Below, one piece after another: positions 36,347 through 45,804 of a stretch of 64,000 nt of DNA. The stretch comes from Actomonas aquatica (GTDB taxonomy: Bacteria; Verrucomicrobiota; Verrucomicrobiia; Opitutales; Opitutaceae). The translations under genes were made by a program, and so were the position numbers. How positions within the stretch are numbered: position 1 is the first letter of the stretch; each line of letters starts with the position of its first letter. A model generated the notes under the pieces. The model was not told where the DNA came from. It searched no databases and saw nothing but the letters and a program-made list of their open reading frames with translations. The DNA lies in assembly GCF_019679435.2 (NCBI RefSeq), contig NZ_CP139781.1, forward strand, positions 2,480,001 through 2,544,000. Direction: 5' to 3'.

Positions 36347-38191
36347 TTAGAAGGACCAATCGATGCCGCCAAAGACACCCAGCGGCAACGCGGGATAACC
36401 GCTGATCGGCTCATAGGCCTTGTCGAAGGCATTCTCGATCCGTGCCTTCACGCGCAGACCGTTGCCGAGGTCGTAGGAACCGAAGAAGCGGAAGACCGTC
36501 CAGCCCGGCACCGCGACCGGCGCGCTGGAGCTGCCGTCGAAGCCACCGTCGACGCCTTCAAAACCGGCACCCACGATCAGCTCGTCGGTCGGGCGGAAAA
36601 TCACCTGACCGGAGAAGCGGTGCTCGGGGCGACGCAGCAGCGGCACATCGAGCTCGTCGTTATCCGCATTGAGCTGCGTGTAGGCGAAACGCAGGGACAC
36701 GCGCTCGGTGGCGTTGATCAACAACGCCGCTTCCACGCCGTCGCTGCTGGCGATGCCGGTGTTGAGCATGCCGGGAACGGTGAAGTCGTAGACCAACAGG
36801 TTTTCGAAATCGTTGGTGAAGTAGGTCAGGCTCGCGACCGCGACACCGTTACCGAACTCTTGGTCGATGCCGAAGTCCCAGCCTTCGGATTCTTCCGGCA
36901 GGATGTCCGGGTTGGCGTTATACCACGGGCCACCCTGCACGTAGATCGGACGCGGCGCGGCGAAGCCGGTGCCGTAGTTGACGCGCAGCTTGGTGCCGGT
37001 GGCGAAGACCTGCGAGGCTCCGGCCTTCCAGGTGGTGGCGTCACCGAACTGGTCGTAGTCGTCGTAACGCACACCACCGAAGAGCGTGGTGCCCTCGGCC
37101 GGCGTGTAGTTGACGAGTGCATACGCGGCGTTGGAGTCGTTCGCGAAACGGTCGTTGTCCGTCGGGCTTACGGTGGCGATGTCCTCGGTCTCGACGGTGA
37201 TGCCTCCCACCACGGACACGCTCGAGGCGGGATCCCAGTTGGTCTGCCAATCGATCACGTTGCGCGTGTCGCGGCTGTAATAGTCGGTGTCCCAGGCGTT
37301 GCCCACCGGCGGCGGCACCGGGGTGTAAACATACTCCTGCTGCACCCAGCCGTAGGTCAGGCGGGAGCTCAGCTGGTCGGACGGTTGCCACAGCGCGTAG
37401 ACCGTGGAGAGGTTCTCGCGGGAATCGACTTCACCCACGTAGGTGGAACCAACGCTGCCCGGCGAGCCGGTGTCGACGTCCTGACCGCGCAGGGTCCAGC
37501 CGACCGTCAGGCGGTCGTTCAACTGGGTCTCCAGACGCGCGGTGTAGGAGAACTGGTCGTAGGTGTTGTAGGCACGGTCGTTGTCGCTCGACACGCCAGA
37601 GAGCGAAGCGGCGTAATTGAGGCCGCTGGTCGCGCCCCGCCATTCGACGGAGCCGCGGTAGGTGTTGAACGAACCGGCTTCGAGGCTCACTTGGCCGCGG
37701 TTGTCACCGCCGCCCCGCGCCGACTCGAGCACGATCACGCCGCCCATCGCGCTGGCGCCGTAGAGGGTGCCTTGCGGACCGCGCAGGACTTCGGCGCGAT
37801 CGAGACCGCAAATGCCCGCGGCGCCGAGGTAGTTGTTGTAGCTGGCGTCGCTGGTGTTCATGCGCACGCCGTCCACCATGAAGAGGGTGTGATCGGCGCC
37901 ACCGCCGCGGATGAAGACGGAGGTCGGTCCGCCCGGCGCGCCGGTTTGCATGACGCTCAGACCGGGCACCTCACTGAGGGCGCTGGCCAGGCTGTCGACC
38001 TGCGCCGCGGCGAGGTCCGGCAGATCCATCACCGTGACGGAGGACGTCACGGCGGCGGCATCGGTGGGCGTGCGGTTGGCGGACACCACGAGCGTATCGA
38101 GCTCGGTGACCAAACTGGATTGGGCCAACGCGGCGACCGCGCTGGAAAGGAAAATACCCGTGAGAGAGGAACGGGCAGACAGGAGGTTCAT
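36347..38191 (-). CDS. btuB: TonB-dependent cobalamin receptor
   Basis: Outer-membrane receptor for corrinoids. The 614-residue product starts with a signal peptide, then a TonB-box-like stretch (DTLVVSANRT), the plug domain with VFIRGGGADHTLFMVDGVRM and RAEVLRGPQGTLYGASAMGG, and a barrel ending in an aromatic residue (DWSF). The size matches BtuB, and the following btuF-btuC-btuD genes support it. It is the first gene of the minus-strand cobalamin locus and is divergent from methionine synthase at 38829. Confidence 0.92.
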   Translation of the reverse strand: MNLLSARSSLTGIFLSSAVAALAQSSLVTELDTLVVSANRTPTDAAAVTSSVTVMDLPDLAAAQVDSLASALSEVPGLSVMQTGAPGGPTSVFIRGGGADHTLFMVDGVRMNTSDASYNNYLGAAGICGLDRAEVLRGPQGTLYGASAMGGVIVLESARGGGDNRGQVSLEAGSFNTYRGSVEWRGATSGLNYAASLSGVSSDNDRAYNTYDQFSYTARLETQLNDRLTVGWTLRGQDVDTGSPGSVGSTYVGEVDSRENLSTVYALWQPSDQLSSRLTYGWVQQEYVYTPVPPPVGNAWDTDYYSRDTRNVIDWQTNWDPASSVSVVGGITVETEDIATVSPTDNDRFANDSNAAYALVNYTPAEGTTLFGGVRYDDYDQFGDATTWKAGASQVFATGTKLRVNYGTGFAAPRPIYVQGGPWYNANPDILPEESEGWDFGIDQEFGNGVAVASLTYFTNDFENLLVYDFTVPGMLNTGIASSDGVEAALLINATERVSLRFAYTQLNADNDELDVPLLRRPEHRFSGQVIFRPTDELIVGAGFEGVDGGFDGSSSAPVAVPGWTVFRFFGSYDLGNGLRVKARIENAFDKAYEPISGYPALPLGVFGGIDWSF

Positions 38192-38828
38192 GGGAACGTG
38201 TAACTGACTCTTGTTTCAGGTAAGAGCAGTGGCACGGCCACCCACCCCGATCTCGATCGGTGATGGATTTCGCTGAGCTGCTCTCACGCTTCATTTTTGC
38301 GATGAAGATTTCACGTCGGTTGCGCGCAAAAGATTCGCAGCCGACGCGTGAGCACCTCGAGACACCGTGTTCGGACTTCTCACGTCCCAGCTCGCTTCGC
38401 TCGCAAGTAAAAGAAGCCAAGTAACAAGTAGCAGGATAGAGACTTCATCCTGGCACTTCATTTCTTGGACCTTGGAACCTGCGCGCATCGCGCGAGCCTG
38501 CCTCCACTCCGCCTTCACCGCCGGCATTCGCCGAACGATTGGCTTTGCTCCAGACTCGCGGAGTGCGACCTGGATGGAGCTTTGGACTGGTGAGTTACCG
38601 CAGCGCAACTGTAGCCGAGTTTCACGGCTTTCCCTGCGCCTCGTGGCCTATGCGAAAGAACGGACGAGCACTCTCCGCTCCATCCCGCCCCCAAAGCAAT
38701 GCTCAAGCTTGCGCAACTTTTGCTGCGGCCTGTCGGGATATTGGCCGACCCATTCGACATATCATCGCATTTTGATGTAATGATATGTTTCTTGCGTCCG
38801 ATACTGATATTTCATTCAACCGACCTTC
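38192..38828. promoter_or_regulatory. Divergent btuB-metH regulatory region
   Basis: No gene is supported in this 637-bp stretch; short frames look like chance. On the btuB side the leader has GCCACTG and AGTCAG words about 20 bases apart near 38210-38250 (minus strand), which are pieces of the B12-box region, but the full cobalamin riboswitch consensus is not visible. On the metH side an inverted repeat is present (separate entry). The middle (38380-38520) has repeat-like, low-coding text. Confidence 0.45.
38757..38788 (+). promoter_or_regulatory. Operator-like inverted repeat upstream of methionine synthase
   Basis: ACATATCAT (38757-38765) and ATGATATGT (38780-38788) pair perfectly around a 14-base centre, about 40 bases before ATG 38829. 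The AT-rich site stands out in the GC-rich region and resembles a repressor operator. Regulation of the methionine cycle by an ArsR-type protein is a possibility, not shown by the sequence. Confidence 0.5.
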
Positions 38829-39902
38829 ATGCCGACCGCCGACCACGATTCTGATTCCACCTCCGCCCTCCGTGCGCTTTTCGCCGAACGCATCGCCGTG
38901 CTCGATGGCGCCATGGGTTCGGTCGTCCAGGGCTACGGCCTCAGTGAGGATGATTTTCGCGGAGAACGCTTTGCCGACCACCCGCAGGACCTGAAGGGCA
39001 ACAACGACCTGCTCTGCCTCACCCGGCCCGACATCGTGGAGGAGATCCACGCCCGCTACTTCGCCGCCGGGGCCGACATCGTGGAAACCAATACCTTCAG
39101 CGCCACCACCATCGGCCAGGCCGACTACGCGCTCGAGTCCGCCGTCACCGACATCAACACCGCCGCCGTCGCCTGTGCCCGCCGTGCCGCCACCGCCGCC
39201 GAAGCCGCCACGCCCGGCCGCCGCTGTTTTGTCGCCGGCGCCATGGGTCCGCTCAACCGCACCCTTTCGATGTCGCCCGACGTCAACCGCCCCGACTACC
39301 GCGCCGTGACTTGGGATCAGGTCGTCACCGCCTACACCGAACAGGTGCGTGCGCTCGTGGCCGCCGGCGTCGACGCCATTCTCGTCGAGACCATCTTCGA
39401 CACCCTCAACGCCAAGGCCGCGCTCTTCGCCCTCGAGACCGTGTTTGAGGAAACCGGCACCCGCCTGCCGGTCATGATCAGCGTCACCATCACCGACGCC
39501 TCCGGCCGCACCCTCTCCGGCCAAACCATCGCCGCCTTCTATCACTCCATCCGCCACGCCCGCCCCTTCAGCGTCGGCATCAACTGCGCACTCGGCGCCA
39601 AGGAAATGCGCCCCTACCTCGAAGAGCTCGCCGGCCTCGCCGAGTGCGCCGTCACGTGCTACCCCAACGCCGGCCTGCCCAACGCCTTCGGCGGTTACGA
39701 CGAGACGCCCGAACACATGGCCCACGACCTCGGAGGTTTCGCCAACGCCGGCCTCGTCAACCTCGTCGGCGGCTGCTGCGGCTCCACCCCCGACCACATC
39801 GCGGCCATCGCCAAGGCAGTCAAAACCCTGCCCGCCCGCGCCATCCCGCAACGCTCCAACGCCCTCCGCCTCTCCGGCCTCGAACCCCTCGTCGTGGCTT
39901 AA
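38829..39902 (+). CDS. metH: Methionine synthase part 1: homocysteine S-methyltransferase domain
   Basis: First of two genes that together make cobalamin-dependent methionine synthase. The 357-residue product carries only the homocysteine-binding barrel: [21 protein letters not shown] at the start, [15 protein letters not shown], and zinc-binding cysteines C253 (GINCALGA) and C316-C317 ([11 protein letters not shown]). In E. coli MetH this is the N-terminal third of one 1,227-residue chain. It ends 48 bases before the second part; the gap carries a simple repeat. Confidence 0.93.
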   Translation: MPTADHDSDSTSALRALFAERIAVLDGAMGSVVQGYGLSEDDFRGERFADHPQDLKGNNDLLCLTRPDIVEEIHARYFAAGADIVETNTFSATTIGQADYALESAVTDINTAAVACARRAATAAEAATPGRRCFVAGAMGPLNRTLSMSPDVNRPDYRAVTWDQVVTAYTEQVRALVAAGVDAILVETIFDTLNAKAALFALETVFEETGTRLPVMISVTITDASGRTLSGQTIAAFYHSIRHARPFSVGINCALGAKEMRPYLEELAGLAECAVTCYPNAGLPNAFGGYDETPEHMAHDLGGFANAGLVNLVGGCCGSTPDHIAAIAKAVKTLPARAIPQRSNALRLSGLEPLVVA

Positions 39903-39910
39903 GCCACCCT

Positions 39911-39950
39911 GCCTACTCGCTACCCGCTACTCACTACTCGCTACTACTCA
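39911..39950 (+). repeat. Simple CTAC-rich repeat between the two methionine synthase genes
   Basis: Words of the type CTACTCGCTAC are repeated between the stop of part 1 (39902) and GTG 39951 of part 2. The tract lies where single-chain MetH has an interdomain linker, and so may mark the split. Confidence 0.5.
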
Positions 39951-42707
39951 GTGAACGCTGCCTCCTCTTTCCTCGTCGTCGGTGAACGCACCAACATCAC
40001 CGGCTCCCCCCGCTTCGCCAAACTGCTCAAGGCCGGCGATTGGGATGGCTGTCTCGCCATCGCCGCCCAACAGGTCGAAAACGGCGCCAATATCATCGAC
40101 ATCAATGTCGACGAGGCGCTCATCGACGGCGATGCGACCATGGTCAAGTTCCTCAACTTGATCGCCGCCGAGCCCGACATCGCCCGCGTGCCCATCATGC
40201 TCGATTCCTCGAAATGGAGCGTGCTCGAAGCCGGCCTCCAATGCCTCCAAGGCAAGGGCATCGTGAACTCCATCTCGCTCAAGGACGGCGAAGAGACCTT
40301 CCTGCAGCGCGCCCGCCTGCTCATGCGCTACGGCGCCGCCGCCGTCGTCATGGCCTTCGACGAGGACGGTCAGGCCGCCTCCCGCGATGACAAAGTGCGC
40401 ATCTGCACCCGCGCCTACCAACTCCTCACCGGCATCGGCTTCCCGCCCGAGGACATCATTTTCGACCCCAACATCCTCACCGTCGCCACCGGCATCGAGG
40501 AGCACAACAACTACGCCCAGGACTTCTTTCAGGCCACCCGCATCATCAAGGAAACCCTGCCCCACGCCAAGGTCTCCGGCGGCGTCTCCAACGTGTCGTT
40601 TTCGTTCCGCGGCAACAACCCGGTCCGCGAAGCGATGCACACGGCCTTCCTGTATCACGCCATCCGCGAAGGCATGGACATGGCCATCGTCAACGCCGGC
40701 ATGCTCGGCGTATACGACGAGATCGAGCCCACGCTGCGCGACCTCGTCGACGACGTGCTCCTCAACCGTAGCGACGACGCGACCGAGCGCCTCATCGAAC
40801 ACGCCGAAGCCCTCAAAGCCAGCGGCGCCAACAAGACTTCATCTTCAACTTCCAACCTAAACTCCGACGCGTGGCGCAAGCTCTCCGTCGAGGAGAGATT
40901 AAGCCACGCGTTGGTCAAAGGCATCGATACCTTCATCGAAGCCGACACCGAAGCCTGTCGCACCGACCCGCGATTCCCGCGCCCACTCGACATCATCGAG
41001 GGGCCGTTGATGGACGGCATGAAGGTCGTCGGCGACCTCTTCGGCGCCGGTAAGATGTTCCTGCCGCAGGTGGTCAAATCCGCCCGCGTGATGAAGAAAG
41101 CCGTCGCCTACCTCACCCCCTTCATGGAGGAGGAAAAAGCCCGCACCCTCGCCGCCGGTGGCACCGCCCGAACGCAGGGCAAATTTTTGATCGCGACCGT
41201 TAAGGGCGATGTCCACGACATCGGCAAAAACATCGTCGGCGTGGTGCTCGCGTGTAACAACTACGAGGTCGTCGACATGGGCGTGATGGTGCCCTGCGAC
41301 AAGATCCTCGCCAAAGCCAAGGAGATCGGCGCCGACGTCATCGGCCTCTCCGGTCTCATCACCCCGTCGCTCGATGAGATGGTGCACGTCGCCCAGGAGA
41401 TGAAGCGCACCGGCCTCGACGTCCCGTTGCTCGTCGGCGGCGCCACCACCAGCCTCGCCCACACCGCGGTCAAGATCGCGCCCGAATACGACCACGGCGT
41501 CGTGCACGTCCTCGACGCCTCGCGCGTCGTCAACGTCGTCAGCGCCCTGCTCAGCGACACGCAAAAGCCGGTCTTCCTCGCCGAAAACACGACCAAGCAG
41601 GACAAACAGCGCGCCGACTTCGCCGCCCGCCAAAACCGCAAACCCCTGCTCCCCTACGCCACCGCCCGGACACGCGCGCAGACCTTCGATTGGGACGACG
41701 TCGACATCCCCACGCCGGCGTTCCTCGGCACGAAAACCTTCGGGAGCGATCAGCGGTCAGCGATCAGCTCTCAGCTGCCCCAAGCACCAAAAGCTGACAG
41801 CCGACCGCTGAACACTGAGAGCTTCGACGGCGAAGCCATCCGCCTCGAGGACATCATCCCCTACATCGACTGGCGGCCGTTCTTCTCCACGTGGGAACTG
41901 CATGGTCGCTTCCCCGACATCCTCACCGACGAGGTCGTCGGCACCGAAGCCACCAAACTCTATGCCGACGCCCGCGCCATGCTTGATCGCATCGTGGCCG
42001 AGCAACGTTTCCGCCCGCGCGCTATCATGGGTTTCTACCTCGCCAACGCCGTGGGCGATTCCGTGGAAATCTACCGCGACGACTCGCGTAACGAGGTTCT
42101 GGATACTTTCCACTTCCTCCGCCAGCAACAGCCCAAGCCCGACGGCCAGTCCAATCACTGCCTCGCCGACTTCATCGCGCCGCGCCACAGCGGTCGGCTC
42201 GACTACCTCGGTGGTTTCGCGGTCACCGCCGGTCCGGAAGTCGAAGCCTGGTCGGCCGAATTCAAAGCCGCCGGCGACGACTACAACGCCATCATGGTGC
42301 AGGCCCTCGGCGACCGCATCGCCGAAGCCATGGCCGAGCTCTGCCACAAAAAGGCCCGCGACTTCGCCGGCTTCGGCCAAAGCGAGACACTGACGATGGA
42401 CGAAGTCATCCGGGAAAAGTATCGCAGCATCCGCCCCGCGCCGGGTTATCCGGCCTGCCCCGATCACACTCAGAAGCGTCAGCTTTGGCAGCTCATGGAC
42501 GTCGAGGCCGCGACCGGCATCGCGCTCACCGAAAGCTGCGCCATGACGCCGGGCAGCAGCGTGAGCGGCTTCTACTTCGCGCATCCAGATTCCAAATACT
42601 TCGCCATCGGCCGCCTCGGCAAAGACCAGGTCACCGACTACGCCGACCGCAGCGGCCGACCGCTCGCCGAAGTCGAGAAGTGGCTCGGACCGTATCTGGA
42701 TTATTGA
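39951..42707 (+). CDS. metH: Methionine synthase part 2: folate, cobalamin and activation domains
   Basis: The 918-residue product has the pterin (methyltetrahydrofolate) barrel ([20 protein letters not shown]), the helical cap, the cobalamin-binding Rossmann domain with the D-X-H-X-X-G motif (GDVHDIGKN, lower-axial ligand H422), and the C-terminal activation domain ([36 protein letters not shown]). Start GTG 39951. Between the cobalamin and activation domains is an extra linker of about 26 residues (41743-41821) derived from a palindromic repeat, translated in frame. All catalytic motifs are intact, so a two-chain enzyme is likely functional. Confidence 0.94.
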   Translation: MNAASSFLVVGERTNITGSPRFAKLLKAGDWDGCLAIAAQQVENGANIIDINVDEALIDGDATMVKFLNLIAAEPDIARVPIMLDSSKWSVLEAGLQCLQGKGIVNSISLKDGEETFLQRARLLMRYGAAAVVMAFDEDGQAASRDDKVRICTRAYQLLTGIGFPPEDIIFDPNILTVATGIEEHNNYAQDFFQATRIIKETLPHAKVSGGVSNVSFSFRGNNPVREAMHTAFLYHAIREGMDMAIVNAGMLGVYDEIEPTLRDLVDDVLLNRSDDATERLIEHAEALKASGANKTSSSTSNLNSDAWRKLSVEERLSHALVKGIDTFIEADTEACRTDPRFPRPLDIIEGPLMDGMKVVGDLFGAGKMFLPQVVKSARVMKKAVAYLTPFMEEEKARTLAAGGTARTQGKFLIATVKGDVHDIGKNIVGVVLACNNYEVVDMGVMVPCDKILAKAKEIGADVIGLSGLITPSLDEMVHVAQEMKRTGLDVPLLVGGATTSLAHTAVKIAPEYDHGVVHVLDASRVVNVVSALLSDTQKPVFLAENTTKQDKQRADFAARQNRKPLLPYATARTRAQTFDWDDVDIPTPAFLGTKTFGSDQRSAISSQLPQAPKADSRPLNTESFDGEAIRLEDIIPYIDWRPFFSTWELHGRFPDILTDEVVGTEATKLYADARAMLDRIVAEQRFRPRAIMGFYLANAVGDSVEIYRDDSRNEVLDTFHFLRQQQPKPDGQSNHCLADFIAPRHSGRLDYLGGFAVTAGPEVEAWSAEFKAAGDDYNAIMVQALGDRIAEAMAELCHKKARDFAGFGQSETLTMDEVIREKYRSIRPAPGYPACPDHTQKRQLWQLMDVEAATGIALTESCAMTPGSSVSGFYFAHPDSKYFAIGRLGKDQVTDYADRSGRPLAEVEKWLGPYLDY
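41743..41821 (+). repeat. Palindromic repeat inserted in frame within the second metH gene
   Basis: CAGCGGTC (41751-41758) pairs with GACCGCTG (41803-41810), and TCAGCT (41771-41776) with AGCTGA (41792-41797). The unit adds a linker (peptide [14 protein letters not shown]...) without breaking the frame. Confidence 0.7.
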
Positions 42708-42763
42708 ACGAAAACGCCCTCCCCGCATTGCGCTTCACGTAACGCTCGCCCTCACTGCGCCGC

Positions 42764-42931
42764 ATGGACCTCGTCTTGCCCATCTACGTCGCGTTGTGCG
42801 CGGGCGTCGGCTTCTTCGGCCGCGACCGTAAACTGGGCTTCTGGGGCTACGTCTTGGTATCGCTGCTCTTCAGCCCCCTAATCGGCGCCATCGTCGTCGC
42901 CGCCTCCGCCCCCCGCGCCCCCAGCAGCTGA
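42764..42931 (+). CDS. Small membrane protein (55 residues)
   Basis: Unknown function. Two hydrophobic segments are seen (MDLVLPIYVALCAGVGFFG and LGFWGYVLVSLLFSPLIGAI) around a short charged turn (RDRK), ending AASAPRAPSS. The codons match neighbouring style. The last 31 bases of the gene, with a few more after the stop, form the left copy of a 37-bp direct repeat whose other copy lies at 45481-45517 without the gene. Confidence 0.6.
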   Translation: MDLVLPIYVALCAGVGFFGRDRKLGFWGYVLVSLLFSPLIGAIVVAASAPRAPSS

Positions 42932-42937
42932 CGCGGC
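42901..42937 (+). repeat. 37-bp direct repeat, left copy (3' end of small membrane gene)
   Basis: Identical to 45481-45517 (begins CGCCTCCGCCCCCCG, ends CTGACGCGGC). It includes the stop codon of the small membrane protein gene. The 2.5 kb between copies holds the DUF418 and AraC genes. Confidence 0.85.
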
Positions 42938-43032
42938 GGCAAGGACTGATTCGAGATTCTAGTCACCGATTGCGCCAAACGTTGTGGCCGTGACTTGGCC
43001 AACGCCGAAAATGGGCTCGGCCCCTACTTCGA

Positions 43033-44223
43033 CTACGACAGTGGGCGACCGTAGGAAAGCCGGCGAAACACCCACTCGATCGGCCCACGCTCGAACCGCT
43101 TGAGCCAGATCCAACTGAATACCGTGAACGCCAGGTAGACGGCGATCGCCAAGCCGATCTGTTGAGGCTTGTTCAGCTGCGCATACCACCCGAGCCCCGG
43201 GTGACAAAAGATCAGCGCGTAGACTCCCGCGCCGCCCATATATCCGGTCAGCGACAACCGCCCGTTATTGGCGAGCGCCCGGGACACCACGTGATTCGGC
43301 CCCAACTTTCGACTCAATGCCGCCAACAGGAACACGTAGGCAAAAATCGTCGCCAGCGTGAACACCGCATGCAGGACCGAAAGCACCAGCGAATCGGTGA
43401 TCAGAAACTCGGGCCTCCCCTGCTGCCAGGCAAGCAGACCGAATCCCACGGAATAGAGCAACGCGAACCCAAACAGTTTCCTATACTTCTCCAGCTCGCT
43501 CATGAATGTGCGATGCCAGCCGTTGCTCCCGGCGAGGTATCCCACCAGAATCATCGCAAACGACATCCCGAGGTGAAATCCATTGTCGGCGTAGATCGTG
43601 CCATACTCGATCCAGCGCAACTTGGCCGCTGCCCAGAAAGGGCCCTGCGAATAGATCTGGCGCAGCTGGTCACCGGAATAGTCCTGCACAAACCAGCCGA
43701 ACAGCTCGATCCAGCGCGGACGACCCACTACCTCGTAGAGCGACCCCCAGACAAAAAACGCCAAGCCCGCCAGGGTCAGCAGCAGACCACGGGGCCAACG
43801 CGAGATCAGATAGACCACGGTGCCAAACACCGCGTAGACGAGCAGGATTTCGGTCCAGAAAAAGAAGGTCGTATTAATCACCCCCAACAGGGCGAGCATT
43901 GCCATCCGACGCAGGAAGTAACCGGTGAAGGGCACCCCGCGGCTGGCAAAATTCTGTTGCTGGATCGCAATCCCGATACCGAAGAGCAGTGAGAAAATGG
44001 CGATGAACCGCCGGTTGATGATGAGCGGCATCCAAAAGCCCAGCACCTCATCCCACGAACTCGAAGGGGAATGCACTTCGTTCCCAAACGCCAAAGATCC
44101 GCCGTAGCTGTCGATGATGGAAACGAGGATCCCCAGCAGCACAAAGCCACGCACAAAGTCGAGGGTGGTGGTCCGATCCCGGACCGGATGCACCGAGCCG
44201 TTGGTAATGGATGAATTGGTCAT
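43033..44223 (-). CDS. DUF418 (YeiB-like) membrane protein
   Basis: Multispanning inner-membrane protein of unknown function. The product of about 396 residues has an N-terminal LDFVRGFVLLGILV motif typical of DUF418/YeiB and related acyltransferase-like proteins, RRFIAIFSLLFGIG, about ten hydrophobic segments, and the C-terminal family mark GPIEWVFRRLSYGRP. Start ATG 44223 is chosen over GTG 44229. It is next to a membrane AraC-family regulator on the same strand (85 bases away), and both sit between direct repeats. Confidence 0.85.
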   Translation of the reverse strand: MTNSSITNGSVHPVRDRTTTLDFVRGFVLLGILVSIIDSYGGSLAFGNEVHSPSSSWDEVLGFWMPLIINRRFIAIFSLLFGIGIAIQQQNFASRGVPFTGYFLRRMAMLALLGVINTTFFFWTEILLVYAVFGTVVYLISRWPRGLLLTLAGLAFFVWGSLYEVVGRPRWIELFGWFVQDYSGDQLRQIYSQGPFWAAAKLRWIEYGTIYADNGFHLGMSFAMILVGYLAGSNGWHRTFMSELEKYRKLFGFALLYSVGFGLLAWQQGRPEFLITDSLVLSVLHAVFTLATIFAYVFLLAALSRKLGPNHVVSRALANNGRLSLTGYMGGAGVYALIFCHPGLGWYAQLNKPQQIGLAIAVYLAFTVFSWIWLKRFERGPIEWVFRRLSYGRPLS

Positions 44224-44307
44224 GCGCACCCAGCGTGCATTGTTGTCCGCTTGTCGGGGAAGCGGGGTCGGGTCTCATATCGCCATGTGAGACTCCGTTT
44301 CGCCGGC

Positions 44308-45426
44308 CTACGCCCCCGTGGCCCCACTCGCCGCAGGAGAAATCGCGGCGGTATCCACAAACTCTCGCGGGGTTTGACCGCAGTGTTTTTTGAAGGTGCG
44401 GTGAAAGGAAGCCTTGGACGCAAATCCCACTTCCTGGGCCAAGCCGAAGAGAGACATGCGCCGTGCTCCCGGTTCCTGTGCGAGTTGTTTGAACGCATCC
44501 ACCCGCAACTGGTTGACCAATTCGCTAAAGTTGCCGTGACCGCCTTCCAGCACCGCTTCGGTCAACGCCCGCTGGGCGAGTCCCAGCTCAGCCGCCGCTT
44601 GCGCCAGAGTTAGTTTCTGTTTTCGAAACAGACCGGTATCACGCAGCCGACCAATCACCGCAGTGGCCTCGGGACGGGTCATGGGTTCCTTCGGCCTCGC
44701 GAGGGGACTCGCCAGCAACCGCATGAACTTTGCCCGCATCTGCAGGATGAAGGAAAACCCTGCACCGTAGATACTCACAATGGCCGCACCATGCACGAGG
44801 TAAGAGACTGCGTAGCCCAGCGGATTCCATTTGCCGATAAACTTCACCAGCACCCAGCTCACCCAAAACGTTATCAAGGTGGGCAACAGACGCCGCAGCC
44901 AAACCCGCAGGACGTGATCCTCTGATTTGGACGCCAACTGCCGGCCCACCTTGACCAGCACGATGGTGTAGAAAAAGAAATGGAGACTGAAGATAAGGTC
45001 GTAGGTCCGAAAGAACTCCCGCACCGCTTCCGGGCTCTGAATGAGCACAAATCCACCGTAAATCCCCTCGCCCGGCACCAAGTAATACGCCGCAAATTCC
45101 ATCAGCACCGCCGGCGTAAAATGCCACAACTCCGACCAACGAAACCGCTCTGCTGGAGCCATCAGATGGCGCAGGTGCAGGTAGATCGCGGGCAGGTAAG
45201 CCAAAGGAAAAGTGAACGGGATCGGCAACTCCCCGGCGCCCGGCGGATAGAAGATGCCTTCAACCGCTTTCTCGCCGCAACCGAGGGACATCAGGACAAA
45301 AAACAGCGCCAGATAACCGAATGAAACATGGCGAGGTCGTTGGGCCGCTACGATTCCCCCCAACACCAGTCCCTGGCCGGCAGTCACCAATAACACATAA
45401 AGGAGAATCAAGGTCGGCAGATCCAT
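44308..45426 (-). CDS. Membrane-anchored AraC-family regulator
   Basis: 372 residues: an N-terminal half with about seven hydrophobic segments (LILLYVLLVTAGQGLVLGG, YLALFFVLMSLGCG, IVSIYGAGFSFIL) and a C-terminal AraC DNA-binding domain with two helix-turn-helices (LTLAQAAAELGLAQRAL, SLFGLAQEVGFASKASFHRTFKKHCGQTPREF). It probably senses something at the membrane and regulates the adjacent DUF418 gene, inferred from adjacency and shared orientation. Confidence 0.88.
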   Translation of the reverse strand: MDLPTLILLYVLLVTAGQGLVLGGIVAAQRPRHVSFGYLALFFVLMSLGCGEKAVEGIFYPPGAGELPIPFTFPLAYLPAIYLHLRHLMAPAERFRWSELWHFTPAVLMEFAAYYLVPGEGIYGGFVLIQSPEAVREFFRTYDLIFSLHFFFYTIVLVKVGRQLASKSEDHVLRVWLRRLLPTLITFWVSWVLVKFIGKWNPLGYAVSYLVHGAAIVSIYGAGFSFILQMRAKFMRLLASPLARPKEPMTRPEATAVIGRLRDTGLFRKQKLTLAQAAAELGLAQRALTEAVLEGGHGNFSELVNQLRVDAFKQLAQEPGARRMSLFGLAQEVGFASKASFHRTFKKHCGQTPREFVDTAAISPAASGATGA

Positions 45427-45480
45427 AGGCTCGTGAATTCAGCAAAAGAACTCCGCCATGCTGGGTCCACCGTCGAAATT

Positions 45481-45517
45481 CGCCTCCGCCCCCCGCGCCC
45501 CCAGCAGCTGACGCGGC
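45481..45517 (+). repeat. 37-bp direct repeat, right copy
   Basis: Identical to 42901-42937 but not part of a gene, so it is the derived or orphan copy. It lies about 54 bases upstream of the toxin-antitoxin operon. Confidence 0.85.
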
Positions 45518-45570
45518 CCCCTTCACTATAGACCTTGCCCCGGTATTACTTTTGATGCTTTTTCTTACTC

Positions 45571-45801
45571 ATGAAGCTCACCAGTAAGGGTCAGGTCACC
45601 ATCCCGCAACGACTGCGGAAGCGCTACGCTTTGACCCCAGATACTGAGGTGGTTTTTGAGGAGACCCCGGAAGGCGTCTTGATCAGACCCGCCAATATCG
45701 AGCGCCTGCAGAAGCTGCGCGTTGCGCTGCGGCGTTCCAAGGGATCGGCCGCCATCCAGCGTTCGGCTGAGTTACTGGACCTGACCCGGGGCGAGGACTG
45801 A
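45571..45801 (+). CDS. AbrB/MazE-type antitoxin
   Basis: 76-residue SpoVT/AbrB swapped-hairpin DNA-binding protein (KLTSKGQVTIPQRLRKRYAL, then EETPEGVLIRPA), with a helical C-terminus that would wrap the toxin. It is three bases before the PIN gene and would repress the operon and neutralise the toxin. The VapB name is by position. Confidence 0.87.
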   Translation: MKLTSKGQVTIPQRLRKRYALTPDTEVVFEETPEGVLIRPANIERLQKLRVALRRSKGSAAIQRSAELLDLTRGED

Positions 45802-45804
45802 TCG

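Noticed and set aside
36620-38203. 527-codon plus-strand frame
   Set aside because: Antisense shadow of btuB without recognisable motif.
38192-38450. Cobalamin riboswitch in front of btuB as a called feature
   Set aside because: Only GCCACTG and AGTCAG words match; the rest of the consensus is not visible, so it is listed only as a weak finding.
38367-38780. 137-codon frame between btuB and metH
   Set aside because: No hydrophobic pattern, domain or start site; composition and repeats suggest non-coding DNA.
42901-45517. Integrative element with a tyrosine recombinase
   Set aside because: The direct repeats resemble att sites, but no integrase, transposase or tRNA gene is present within or next to them.
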